Part shown: piece after piece, positions 46,756 to 54,164 of the stretch
Numbering within the stretch: position 1 is the stretch's first letter
How the letters are laid out: every line of letters begins with the position of its first letter
DNA from: JBIQJD01 sp044507695
GTDB taxonomy: Bacteria > Bacteroidota > Ignavibacteria > Ignavibacteriales > Ignavibacteriaceae
Length of the DNA: 64,000 nt
NCBI GenBank assembly: GCA_044507695.1
Contig: JBIQJD010000014.1
Location: 1-64,000 of the forward strand
Direction of reading: 5' to 3'
Program-made: the position numbers and the translations under genes
The notes under the pieces: model-generated
What the model was told of the DNA's origin: nothing
The model's database searches: none
The model's input: the letters and a program-made list of their open reading frames with translations, nothing else

Positions 46756-47389
46756 CTGTAATTTTAATTCTTTTTACTTTCAATGATGAAAGTTCGTCTT
46801 TCTTTTTAGGAAAGATTGGATACGATTTATAAAATAATTTTTCACCAAGCTTAATAACTGATTGGATTAAAAAATTTATCTCTTCATCCGCTTCATCAAA
46901 AATTTCATCCAGAAGATCATTCAGATTAAATTCATCATCACTAAGTTCATTAGATATTTGAAGATTCCATATCCTGTTCAGAAAAGTTTCAATCGCTTTG
47001 AATTCCGGAATGTGCAGTTCATTTGAATAATTACGCACATCTTTTTCAACTGTAACACTAATCTGTTTTGCAGATTCAGAAAAATTTCTTTTCTGAAGTA
47101 TGCTTAACTGAAACGGCTTCCGGTATAATTCATTAAAATCAACCCTAATTCTGAATTCAATATTCTTTACAAAAAAATGAAGTTCAAAATTCTCATCTGC
47201 ATGAAGTTTTAAATTTGAAAGATTCCAGTTCAGGTTGCGCAAAAATTTCCATGCTGATGAAAAAGAAACGGAATCATTTGAATCATGATTAGATAAGGTT
47301 TTAGAATTCGAAAATCCCCATAGACGCTTTTTGGCGGAAGAATTGTTGTATTCTGAACCCGGGGTAATATTTAAGATTTTGTCTAACAT
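46739..47389 (-). CDS. Unknown protein in flagellar operon
   Basis: Protein of 216 residues without a recognised domain, signal peptide or membrane segment. The middle (residues about 45-130) suggests beta strands (ENFELHFFVKNIEFRIRVDFNELY). The C-terminal half is acidic and helical (DDEFNLNDLLDEIFDEADEEINFL) and ends in a basic tail. Its start codon lies in the 3' arm of an 11-bp hairpin. It sits between the REC-DHp protein and the PAS kinase, so a signalling-accessory role is plausible but unsupported by sequence. Confidence 0.6.
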   Translation of the reverse strand: MLDKILNITPGSEYNNSSAKKRLWGFSNSKTLSNHDSNDSVSFSSAWKFLRNLNWNLSNLKLHADENFELHFFVKNIEFRIRVDFNELYRKPFQLSILQKRNFSESAKQISVTVEKDVRNYSNELHIPEFKAIETFLNRIWNLQISNELSDDEFNLNDLLDEIFDEADEEINFLIQSVIKLGEKLFYKSYPIFPKKKDELSSLKVKRIKITDAEIH

Positions 47390-47424
47390 CCCTTTGAAAA
47401 CATTATCGTAAAAAAAGGGATGTT
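47385..47424 (-). promoter_or_regulatory. Hairpin that buries the start codon of the 46739-47389 gene
   Basis: The minus-strand RNA has AACATCCCTTT, 18 bases, AAAGGGATGTT: a perfect 11-bp stem. The ATG at 47387-47389 and the only SD-like AAAGGG are both in the 3' arm. Translation should need melting or coupling to the upstream gene. It could also act as a weak attenuator. Confidence 0.6.
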
Positions 47425-47433
47425 ATTGAGCGG

Positions 47434-48090
47434 CTAATCCAATTTTATCATTTTTGTATCAGAGGTATAATCAACCACCTGCGGGTCCTGAAGTTTAATC
47501 AAATCGTTAATCAGAGCTTTTATTCTCTCAATTGATTGATTGATAATCAGAAGATCATCATTGTAAGCAATATCTTTTTTCTTGATCAATTCATCTTCAA
47601 TATTTTTTAAAGATAAAATAAGGCTGCTTAACGGATTATTTAATTTATGTCCTATTGTGCACGCCATCTGGATGATTGCGTTGGAGTGTTCAACCTTTTT
47701 GAGTTCTGTCTGAAGATTAAAAACCCGGATTCCCGTTCTTATTCTTGCCAGCAGTTCTTTATTCTCGATTGGTTTAACCAGAAAATCATCTGCACCAAGA
47801 TCAAGCCCGGTTACCCTATCATTAAGTGAGGCTCTAGCTGTTAAAATTATGAAGTAGATCAGTTTGAAGTTTTCATCTTCCTTCAAAATCCTGCATAATT
47901 CCAACCCATCCATTACAGGCATGGTCCAGTCTGCCAGAATAACTTTTGGTTTAAAAGTTTTCAGCTTTTCAATTGCCTCTGAACCATTTGTTGCGCAGGC
48001 TACCTCAAAATTATTTTTAGCAAGAAGTTTTTCGAGAATATACCTGGTATCTTTTTCATCCTCTACTACAAGTACTTTATCAGCTTCCAT
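47434..48090 (-). CDS. Receiver-DHp protein lacking a kinase ATPase domain
   Basis: Protein of 218 residues from the ATG at 48090 (a TTG three codons upstream is possible). Residues 1-120 are a CheY-like receiver (VVEDEKDTRYIL, phospho-Asp54 in ILADWTMPVMDG, Lys in FLVKPIE). Residues about 135-205 are a HisKA-type dimerisation helix hairpin with His148 in MACTIGHKLNNPLSSLILSL. No HATPase_c follows: the protein ends at MIKLD. It may pass phosphate between His and Asp like a Spo0B-type phosphotransferase, or be phosphorylated in trans (inference). Overlaps the upstream REC gene. Confidence 0.82.
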   Translation of the reverse strand: MEADKVLVVEDEKDTRYILEKLLAKNNFEVACATNGSEAIEKLKTFKPKVILADWTMPVMDGLELCRILKEDENFKLIYFIILTARASLNDRVTGLDLGADDFLVKPIENKELLARIRTGIRVFNLQTELKKVEHSNAIIQMACTIGHKLNNPLSSLILSLKNIEDELIKKKDIAYNDDLLIINQSIERIKALINDLIKLQDPQVVDYTSDTKMIKLD

Positions 48091-48481
48091 ACTTTTCAAT
48101 AAGTTTTTGGATTGTAAATAATAATTTATTGTAATCCATTATTGGTTTTATAACACAATCATCTGCAAGGCTTTCTTCAAAAAAAGAATTGCCTTTAACA
48201 TTTGGAGAAAAAGCAGTTACAACAAGTACCGGTAAATTAAAACTTTTATCTGTTTTTATTGTTCTAGAAAGAACAGAGCCGTCAATTTTTTTCCCGTTTA
48301 AAGAAGTATTTTTAAGATTGATATCCATAATAATGAGTGAGATATTTTCACTATTAAGAATATTTAATACTTCATCTCCGCTTTCTGTAATAATCGGATC
48401 ATAGCCCGCTTTATTTAAAATAATTTTATAAAAATTTTGTGAAAACGGATCATCTTCAATTACAATTATTTTTTTCTTCAT
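48080..48481 (-). CDS. Single-domain response regulator
   Basis: CheY-like receiver of 133 residues: acidic pair in IVIEDDPFSQ, phospho-Asp53 in LIIMDINLKN, Thr in LVVTAFSP and Lys in DDCVIKPI. No output domain, so it acts by binding a target or as a relay intermediate. It lies between motB1 (4-base overlap) and the REC-DHp gene. The loop after the phospho-Asp is somewhat longer than usual (KNTSLNGKKIDGSV), so it is not a classic motor-binding CheY by sequence. Confidence 0.85.
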   Translation of the reverse strand: MKKKIIVIEDDPFSQNFYKIILNKAGYDPIITESGDEVLNILNSENISLIIMDINLKNTSLNGKKIDGSVLSRTIKTDKSFNLPVLVVTAFSPNVKGNSFFEESLADDCVIKPIMDYNKLLFTIQKLIEKYGS

Positions 48482-49242
48482 GAATTTATAGAATATTTTA
48501 CAATTATACTTATTCTTCTGTTAACAAGACTGTAAGGATCATTCTGATCTCTCAGCCTTCTGTCAGCATAGCCGCGCACTTCATCAATCTTCAGTTCGCT
48601 CATTCCGCTGAACACGAGCTCCTGCCTTGCTGCATTTGCTCTGCCTGCACTTAAATCAAAATTTGTATATCCCTGCCCATCTCCCGGGAATGGCCTGGAA
48701 TCCGTATGCCCTTCCACTACTATTTTATTTGGAAGTTTTGCAAGACTACTGCCGATTTTTCTGATGAGCAGCTTTGCTTTATCATTTAATACTGTTGTGC
48801 CAACTTCAAAAAAAATATCATCCAGTCCGTCTACAAGTTCAATTCTTAAACCTTCGTCTACAATTTCAAAAGTTACCTGATCAAGTAATTCAGCGAAATC
48901 TGGATTCTTTGAAAGTTCTTCGGAAATTTTTTCTCCAAGTTTTTTTAACTCTTCCCGTTCAAGTTCACGGCGCCTGATTTCATCCAGATCCATATTTAAT
49001 ATTTCGTTTGATTTTCCATCAAGCAGATTTCTGCTCTTGGTTGAAAATCCCGCGGGATCTTTAAAATATCCTGCCACAGCAACCTTAGTTTCATCATTCT
49101 GGCTCATCACCCAAAGAACAATAAACAATGCCATCATTGCGGTTACAAAATCTGCGTATGCAACCTTCCAGGCTCCGCCGTGATGTGCATGGCCTTTCTT
49201 AATTTTCTTAACTATAACCGGTACTGATTCTTCATCCGGCAT
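48478..49242 (-). CDS. motB: Flagellar stator protein MotB (set 1)
   Basis: Peptidoglycan-binding stator subunit of 254 residues. The N-terminus has KKGHAHHGGAWKVAYADFVTAMMALFIVLWVMSQ, with the ion-binding Asp in YADF. An OmpA-like domain follows (IVVEGHTDSRPFPG, FDLSAGRANAARQELVFSG, NRRISIIVKY). The GGAWKVAYADFVTAMMALFIVLW pattern matches E. coli-type proton MotB (family knowledge). It overlaps motA1 by 11 bases. Confidence 0.93.
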   Translation of the reverse strand: MPDEESVPVIVKKIKKGHAHHGGAWKVAYADFVTAMMALFIVLWVMSQNDETKVAVAGYFKDPAGFSTKSRNLLDGKSNEILNMDLDEIRRRELEREELKKLGEKISEELSKNPDFAELLDQVTFEIVDEGLRIELVDGLDDIFFEVGTTVLNDKAKLLIRKIGSSLAKLPNKIVVEGHTDSRPFPGDGQGYTNFDLSAGRANAARQELVFSGMSELKIDEVRGYADRRLRDQNDPYSLVNRRISIIVKYSINS

Positions 49243-50098
49243 CTGCTTCCCTGCCTCTTATATAATTTTCCAGTTCAGTAAATGTTGGTCTTGAATCAGA
49301 ATAGATTGTCCTTCTTGCAAATTCAACTGCAACTATTGGCGGATTGCCTTTTGCAAATGCAATTACACATGTTTTAATTGTTTGAAGCAGTCTCATTCTT
49401 GCTTCAATATTATGCTCAATGTTTGATGCTACAGGATTAACGACTCCGTACGCACATAACACTCCAATAAAAGTACCAACCAGTGCGGCAGCAACATGTT
49501 TTCCAACTACTGCTGCACCCTGATCAATTGAGCTCATTGTTACGATAATTCCCAGTACTGCTGCAACTATTCCAAGACCCGGGAGTGAATCACCAACTTT
49601 TGAGATTTGGGCTGAAATTGGTTTCGATTCAATTTCTAATGTTTCAATTTCGGCATCCATTAATGCTTCTAACTCGTGGGGTGGAATTCCTCCCGAGAGC
49701 ATAATTTTCATGCTGTCACAAAAGAAATTTTTTAACATGTCATTATCAATAAATTTTTTACTCTTTGATATGATTTCACTCTCGTCCGGATTTTCAACAT
49801 GTTTTTCAATTGATAATAATCCTTCACGCTGTACAACTAAAAACAAATCATTAAATGATTTAAATAATTCCAGGTAATCATGCTTTGTAAAATGATCAGG
49901 TTTAAATGCTTTTGGAAACTCCGCAATAATTTTTTTTAATAGCGATAAAGGTGCAGCAATCAGAATGCTGCCAATTGCGGCTCCGCTGATTATTAAAAAT
50001 TCAGCCCATTGTAAAAGCAGAAGTAAATTTCCCCCTGCAATTAAAAATCCCACCACAATCGAAAAAATTACAATAATAAGCCCGATAATTATGAGCAT
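49232..50098 (-). CDS. motA: Flagellar stator protein MotA (set 1)
   Basis: Four-helix stator subunit of 288 residues, the long E. coli-type MotA. Membrane segments lie near 2-22, 30-52, 170-190 and 200-222. The cytoplasmic loop contains the charged residues that contact FliG (around LFLVVQREGLLSIEKHVENP). The block GDSLPGLGIVAAVLGIIVTMSSID and the C-terminal RTIYSDSRPTFTELENYIRG are typical. One of two MotA proteins in this operon. Confidence 0.93.
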   Translation of the reverse strand: MLIIIGLIIVIFSIVVGFLIAGGNLLLLLQWAEFLIISGAAIGSILIAAPLSLLKKIIAEFPKAFKPDHFTKHDYLELFKSFNDLFLVVQREGLLSIEKHVENPDESEIISKSKKFIDNDMLKNFFCDSMKIMLSGGIPPHELEALMDAEIETLEIESKPISAQISKVGDSLPGLGIVAAVLGIIVTMSSIDQGAAVVGKHVAAALVGTFIGVLCAYGVVNPVASNIEHNIEARMRLLQTIKTCVIAFAKGNPPIVAVEFARRTIYSDSRPTFTELENYIRGREADAG

Positions 50099-50811
50099 CA
50101 GTTCCCCTGATTGTTATGTTCTTGTTGAATTTTATCTACGAGTTCAAAAACAGTATCACAATTTAATTTAATTTTTTCCCAATTTATAAAATAACTGTTT
50201 AATAAATTTTCAATCTCAATACTTAAATCTGTTAATTCAGGATAACCAATAGTTCCGCCGGCGCCCCGCAATTCATGAAAAATTGTTTTAAGAAGATCAA
50301 CATTTCTTTTTTCAAAGGCTTCAATTATAGCCTGCTTTTTCAGCAGAAAACTGTGAAGGAAATATTCCAATAACTGCCATTTTATTTCATTGTTTTCTGC
50401 TGAAGAAATGAATTCTCCATCTTTAGACTTTTTTAAAAAATCTTCCCCAACAATCTCCCTAATATATTTAAGAAGTATTTCTTTCTGCAAAGGTTTTGAA
50501 ATAACTTTGTCCGCACCAGCTTCAAGTGCGGCAAGTACATTTTTCTTATCTGTTTTTGCGCTAATAACAATCACAGGAATATTTTTTAAATCATCAAGAA
50601 GTTTAATTACCTGCAGCATCTTTACACCGTCAAGATTCGGCATCATCAAATCGAGAAAAATTAATGAGGGTTTATGCTCAAGCGCTTTCTGAATTCCTTC
50701 CATTCCATCTAAACATGTTATCACTTCAAGGTTGTACTCTTCAAAAAAATTCTTTAATGAGTAAAGAATAATATTTGAATCATCTACTATCAGTATTTTT
50801 TTGGCAAGCAT
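50098..50811 (-). CDS. Response regulator with C-terminal Hpt domain
   Basis: Protein of 237 residues. The receiver occupies 1-125 (ILIVDDSNIIL, phospho-Asp54 in LIFLDLMMPNLDG, Lys in KVISKPLQ). Residues about 140-237 are a helical Hpt domain with His179 in IFHELRGAGGTIGYPEL, the HxxRG variant of the usual HxxKG. The protein can thus accept and relay phosphate. It lies between csrA and motA1, with a one-base overlap with motA1, suggesting a function tied to stator or flagellin control (inference). Confidence 0.88.
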   Translation of the reverse strand: MLAKKILIVDDSNIILYSLKNFFEEYNLEVITCLDGMEGIQKALEHKPSLIFLDLMMPNLDGVKMLQVIKLLDDLKNIPVIVISAKTDKKNVLAALEAGADKVISKPLQKEILLKYIREIVGEDFLKKSKDGEFISSAENNEIKWQLLEYFLHSFLLKKQAIIEAFEKRNVDLLKTIFHELRGAGGTIGYPELTDLSIEIENLLNSYFINWEKIKLNCDTVFELVDKIQQEHNNQGN

Positions 50812-50817
50812 AAATAT

Positions 50818-51054
50818 TTATTCTATTTTATTTAATCTGTAAGATGAAATATCATCTACTTTTATTTTGCTTTGTTCGTAAGCATCAACAGTATTTTGAA
50901 TTATCTTCTCAACAAGTTCTCCTCTTAAAATCTGAACCTGCGGCGGTGCTTCTATTCCTATCTTAACCTGACCTTCAGAAACTGATAATATTTTGATTGT
51001 GATATCAGAATTGATTTTTATTTCCTCATCTATTTTCCGGTTTAAGATCAACAT
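50818..51054 (-). CDS. csrA: Translational regulator CsrA
   Basis: RNA-binding dimer that recognises GGA in hairpin loops; with FliW it controls flagellin translation. The 78 residues begin MLILNRKIDEEIKI, have the conserved VKIGIEAPPQVQILRGEL core with the RNA-contacting Arg, and a C-terminal helix. A longer frame starts at 51075, but the ATG at 51054 has AAAGGG six bases upstream and fits the family. It follows the fliW stop (TAACATG arrangement), so the two are coupled as in Bacillus. Predicted target: the flagellin leader at 31503-31542. Confidence 0.94.
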   Translation of the reverse strand: MLILNRKIDEEIKINSDITIKILSVSEGQVKIGIEAPPQVQILRGELVEKIIQNTVDAYEQSKIKVDDISSYRLNKIE

Positions 51055-51055
51055 G

Positions 51056-51463
51056 TTATTCCCTTTCACCGGCATAATTATTCACATCAATAAATAACCG
51101 GAAATTAACCGGATACTTTTCACTATCTATTACTTTTTGAAATCCATTTTTTTTATTCTGGCTTATGTAAACGGGAGCTTTGAGATTGGCGGTAATTTTT
51201 AAAGGATCATTATTCAATGTAACAATAGTGAAAGCTTCATAATCATTTTCCGCGGGATAATCTTCATCAATTATTCTCGTACCAATAACCGGAAAAGCTA
51301 TATCAGGCTGTTCAACTGAGTTAAGCCAGTAAAAAAGATTATCATCATCTTTTATAAGCAGAAAACTTTTTAAGTTTTCAAAACCAAAAATTCCCTGCGG
51401 AAAATTAATTATTCTGCCGGGATCAAAATCTATAGTTCCAAATTGAAATGTTTTTATCTGCAT
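51056..51463 (-). CDS. fliW: Flagellar assembly factor FliW
   Basis: FliW binds either flagellin or CsrA: when flagellin is secreted, freed FliW sequesters CsrA and flagellin translation resumes (established in Bacillus). The 135 residues carry the typical start FGTIDFDPGRIINFPQGIFGFENLKSFLLI and the FYWLNSVEQPDIAFPV block, then LTANLKAPVYI-like ITANLKAPVYISQNKK. Immediately upstream of csrA and 4 bases after motB2. Confidence 0.94.
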   Translation of the reverse strand: MQIKTFQFGTIDFDPGRIINFPQGIFGFENLKSFLLIKDDDNLFYWLNSVEQPDIAFPVIGTRIIDEDYPAENDYEAFTIVTLNNDPLKITANLKAPVYISQNKKNGFQKVIDSEKYPVNFRLFIDVNNYAGERE

Positions 51464-51467
51464 GATA

Positions 51468-52274
51468 TTAATTTTTAATTATTACTATATCTACTCTTCG
51501 GTTTTTAGCTCTGCCGGATTCATCATTAGGTGCAATTGGTTTAAACTCAGAATTACCAACTACAGATAATTTTTCCTGCGGAAGATTTTCTACATTAATC
51601 AGATAGTAAGCTGTATTTAAAGCACGGGCAACAGAAAGATGCCAGTTTGAAGGATATTCATAAGTTGAGATTGGAACATTATCTGTGTGTCCTTCAATCC
51701 TGATATCATTTGGCAATTCTCTAAGAACGGCTGCAATCTTATTTAAAATTTCATAGGATTTACTTTCCAGCCTTGCACTGCCAGAATTAAAAAGTATCTG
51801 ATCCATTATATGAATCGTTATTCCGCGTTCGTTGTCTTCAAGCTTTACAAATTCATCATAACCATGATCATGAATAATATTTGTGAGTTGTTCTTTAAGT
51901 TGAATTACAGGCGCTGTTTCTTCCTTATTTATTTGTGATTCTATGTTGATTATTTCCGTATCAAAACCAAAAGTATTTCCGAAGGCACGCAAAACTCTCT
52001 GATATTTTTGAGAATCTATATTTGATATTGCATAAAGAATAATAAACAACCCGAGTAAAAGGGTAATTAAATCTGCATAAGTAATAAGGTACCTGTCTCT
52101 ACCTTCATCAAAATTTTCTTCAATTGATTCTATGTAGTTTGGAGAATCAATTGTTCTTTTGGCGGAAGCAGGCTTAACAACCTGGCTTTTATCACCGATG
52201 GTATTTCGCCGCTTTGTAATGCCAGTATGCCTTCCAGTGAAAGTTCCATCATATGTTTCTCTTCCTGATGACAT
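51468..52274 (-). CDS. motB: MotB-type stator protein (set 2) overlapping motA2
   Basis: Second stator B subunit: membrane anchor with ion-binding Asp in RYLITYADLITLLLGLFIILYAISN, then plug region and OmpA-like domain (IRIEGHTDNVPIS, WHLSVARALNTAYYL, NRRVDIVII). ADLITLLLGLFI is closer to PomB/MotS-like proteins than to MotB set 1. The only ATG is at 52274, so the first 48 residues are read out of frame inside motA2 (145-base overlap). No GTG or TTG start exists near the motA2 stop. Either a true long overlap or a rare start (ATT or ATA) is used. Confidence 0.88.
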   Translation of the reverse strand: MSSGRETYDGTFTGRHTGITKRRNTIGDKSQVVKPASAKRTIDSPNYIESIEENFDEGRDRYLITYADLITLLLGLFIILYAISNIDSQKYQRVLRAFGNTFGFDTEIINIESQINKEETAPVIQLKEQLTNIIHDHGYDEFVKLEDNERGITIHIMDQILFNSGSARLESKSYEILNKIAAVLRELPNDIRIEGHTDNVPISTYEYPSNWHLSVARALNTAYYLINVENLPQEKLSVVGNSEFKPIAPNDESGRAKNRRVDIVIIKN

Positions 52275-52909
52275 CTTTTAAGTTTGTCTCCTATTGGTAA
52301 CCACAAAATATTTGCACTGAATACGCCCCACAATGTTGCAATAAATGCGCTGGCAATGTTTCTAATTAAAGAATCAGGATCGCTGCCTGCATTTGCAAGC
52401 GTCATTATAAGTCCCATTACTGTACCAATTATTCCCATCGTTGGTGCATAGCCGCCCATCTTTGCAAAGATGCCGATGTTTGCATAATGTCTGTCCTGCA
52501 TCGTTCTTATTTCAAGCAAACCTGTTTTTTGAAGATTCTCTGCATCAGTTCCATCAAGAGCATATCTAATCAATTTTTTAGGAAACTGGTATTCAAGCCT
52601 GTGCAGTTCCTTTTCAATGGCTAACAATCCTTCCTTCCTTGCTATTATCGAAAGTTCCACAAAATTATTAATTAGTTCAGGAAGATTATACCTGGGTGGA
52701 AGATAAGCGAGTTTTATTAATGGAAAGATTTTTTTGAAGTGATCAATTCCTGATCCGATAATTACAGCAGCGAATGTTCCTCCAAAAACAACAATGAGCG
52801 GCGGAAGAAGGAATAATGCTTTGATTGTTCCCCCTTCAATTACAAACGCTCCGAATATTGAACACAGTCCAAGTGTAAAACCAAGAAATGCGCCGGATTT
52901 TTTTTTCAT
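52130..52909 (-). CDS. motA: MotA-type stator protein (set 2)
   Basis: Stator A subunit of 259 residues, the shorter PomA/MotP-like form. Four membrane segments lie near 5-25, 30-52, 150-172 and 185-207. Typical blocks are the cytoplasmic loop with ARKEGLLAIEKELHRLE, GGYAPTMGIIGTVMGLIMTLANAG and the C-terminal EGILALQSGEIPSVIKARLLSLLPP. It overlaps flgL by 4 bases and motB2 by 145 bases. Presence of two different stator types suggests use of two ions or two load regimes (inference). Confidence 0.92.
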   Translation of the reverse strand: MKKKSGAFLGFTLGLCSIFGAFVIEGGTIKALFLLPPLIVVFGGTFAAVIIGSGIDHFKKIFPLIKLAYLPPRYNLPELINNFVELSIIARKEGLLAIEKELHRLEYQFPKKLIRYALDGTDAENLQKTGLLEIRTMQDRHYANIGIFAKMGGYAPTMGIIGTVMGLIMTLANAGSDPDSLIRNIASAFIATLWGVFSANILWLPIGDKLKRCHQEEKHMMELSLEGILALQSGEIPSVIKARLLSLLPPKEQLILQTT

Positions 52910-54162
52910 ATATAATCAAGTAAAGATTTTGGCAGAATAGCAGATGATACTTTATATGCCATCTGAAGCATATAATCCTGTGTTTGTAAATCCATAATTG
53001 CTTTTGCTATATCAACATCCTGAGCTTTTGAAATCATTCCTTCAATCACTGTTCTTTGGTTTATAAGCAGTTCTTCTGTTTCAAACAGTTGAACCTGCAT
53101 ATTTCCTGCTTCAGAAATTTTATTTAGCAGATGTGAGTTAAAGTTCTTTACCATCTGTTCATCTTCTGTAGAAGGCTTTATACCGTTGTTGAGATCATCT
53201 CTTATTCTGATTAACGTATTAAAAATATCTGTCTTCTGATTTAATGAGAATGAAACCGAATCCTCCGATGATGATTCTTTCTGCATCTTTAAATCAACTA
53301 TCAAATCAATCTTGTGTGAACTATCCTGCAGTTTGAAAGTTAAATTCTTGTCCCCATTCAAGGATAATAGTTTTCCTGTAACGGGATCAAACTTCAACTC
53401 AATTGAAGCCGGCGGATCAGAAAAAATTGATGTAAAGGTAGAATCTAAAATATCATAGCTGAGAGAAAATGTATTATCAGCAGTTTTGGTGTAGGTGATT
53501 TCTAATTCAAATTCCTGTTTCAATGAATTATAAATTGAACTGCTGACCGTGTATGAATCTCCTACCGAAGCAGAGGCATCCAGATTACCATCAGCAGTTA
53601 AAATTGTACCGAAAACTTCCGCACCGGTTAAATTAATTTTTCTGGAAATTTCAGGAGTGATACGGATTCGCTGTTCGCCGGAAAAATCAGATGTTTTAGT
53701 TTCAATATTTGAATTTGATGAATTGAAACCAAACGGTGCTGCTGAATGAACTGTTCCGCCGAAAATATACTTCCCATCTGATTTTGAATTGGCAAAGTTT
53801 AACATGCTTTCAATAGCAAGATCAATCTGCATTGCAAATGATTTGTATGTTGATTCAACAGTAGCGTTATTCAATTCTGATAATTTTGTAAGAACATCCG
53901 AGACTTCTTTTTGTACAGATTCCATTGCAAAAATTGTTTCATCAAGGAACGCAATTCCGCTGCTTATGTTATTGGTATACGTGTAATTTCTGCTTGATTG
54001 TATTCCAAGTTTTAAAATACGCGCGGCAGTTTCCGGTCCATCGGATGGTTTATTAATTTTTGTATTCTGTGCAATTACCGCACTAAGATTCTCAATCTTT
54101 TGCTTTGCTCTGCTGATATTGTTCATAAGTCCGTGATTAAGCATTATATCTGATACTCTCAT
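52906..54162 (-). CDS. flgL: Flagellar hook-filament junction protein FlgL
   Basis: HAP3, 418 residues. The flagellin-like N-terminus is MRVSDIMLNHGLMNNISRAKQKIENL with INKPSDGPETAARIL and the internal SDGKYIFGGT. The C-terminus DIAKAIMDLQTQDYMLQMAYKVSSAI is typical. The central region (about 140-330) is variable and beta-rich. It follows flgK by 2 bases. Confidence 0.93.
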   Translation of the reverse strand: MRVSDIMLNHGLMNNISRAKQKIENLSAVIAQNTKINKPSDGPETAARILKLGIQSSRNYTYTNNISSGIAFLDETIFAMESVQKEVSDVLTKLSELNNATVESTYKSFAMQIDLAIESMLNFANSKSDGKYIFGGTVHSAAPFGFNSSNSNIETKTSDFSGEQRIRITPEISRKINLTGAEVFGTILTADGNLDASASVGDSYTVSSSIYNSLKQEFELEITYTKTADNTFSLSYDILDSTFTSIFSDPPASIELKFDPVTGKLLSLNGDKNLTFKLQDSSHKIDLIVDLKMQKESSSEDSVSFSLNQKTDIFNTLIRIRDDLNNGIKPSTEDEQMVKNFNSHLLNKISEAGNMQVQLFETEELLINQRTVIEGMISKAQDVDIAKAIMDLQTQDYMLQMAYKVSSAILPKSLLDYI

Positions 54163-54164
54163 TT

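Noticed and set aside
47403..47428. TACGATAA as a sigma-28 -10 upstream of the 46739-47389 gene
   Set aside because: The -10 is fair, but the position 15 bases upstream is TCAA rather than TAAA, and the motif lies in the hairpin loop region.
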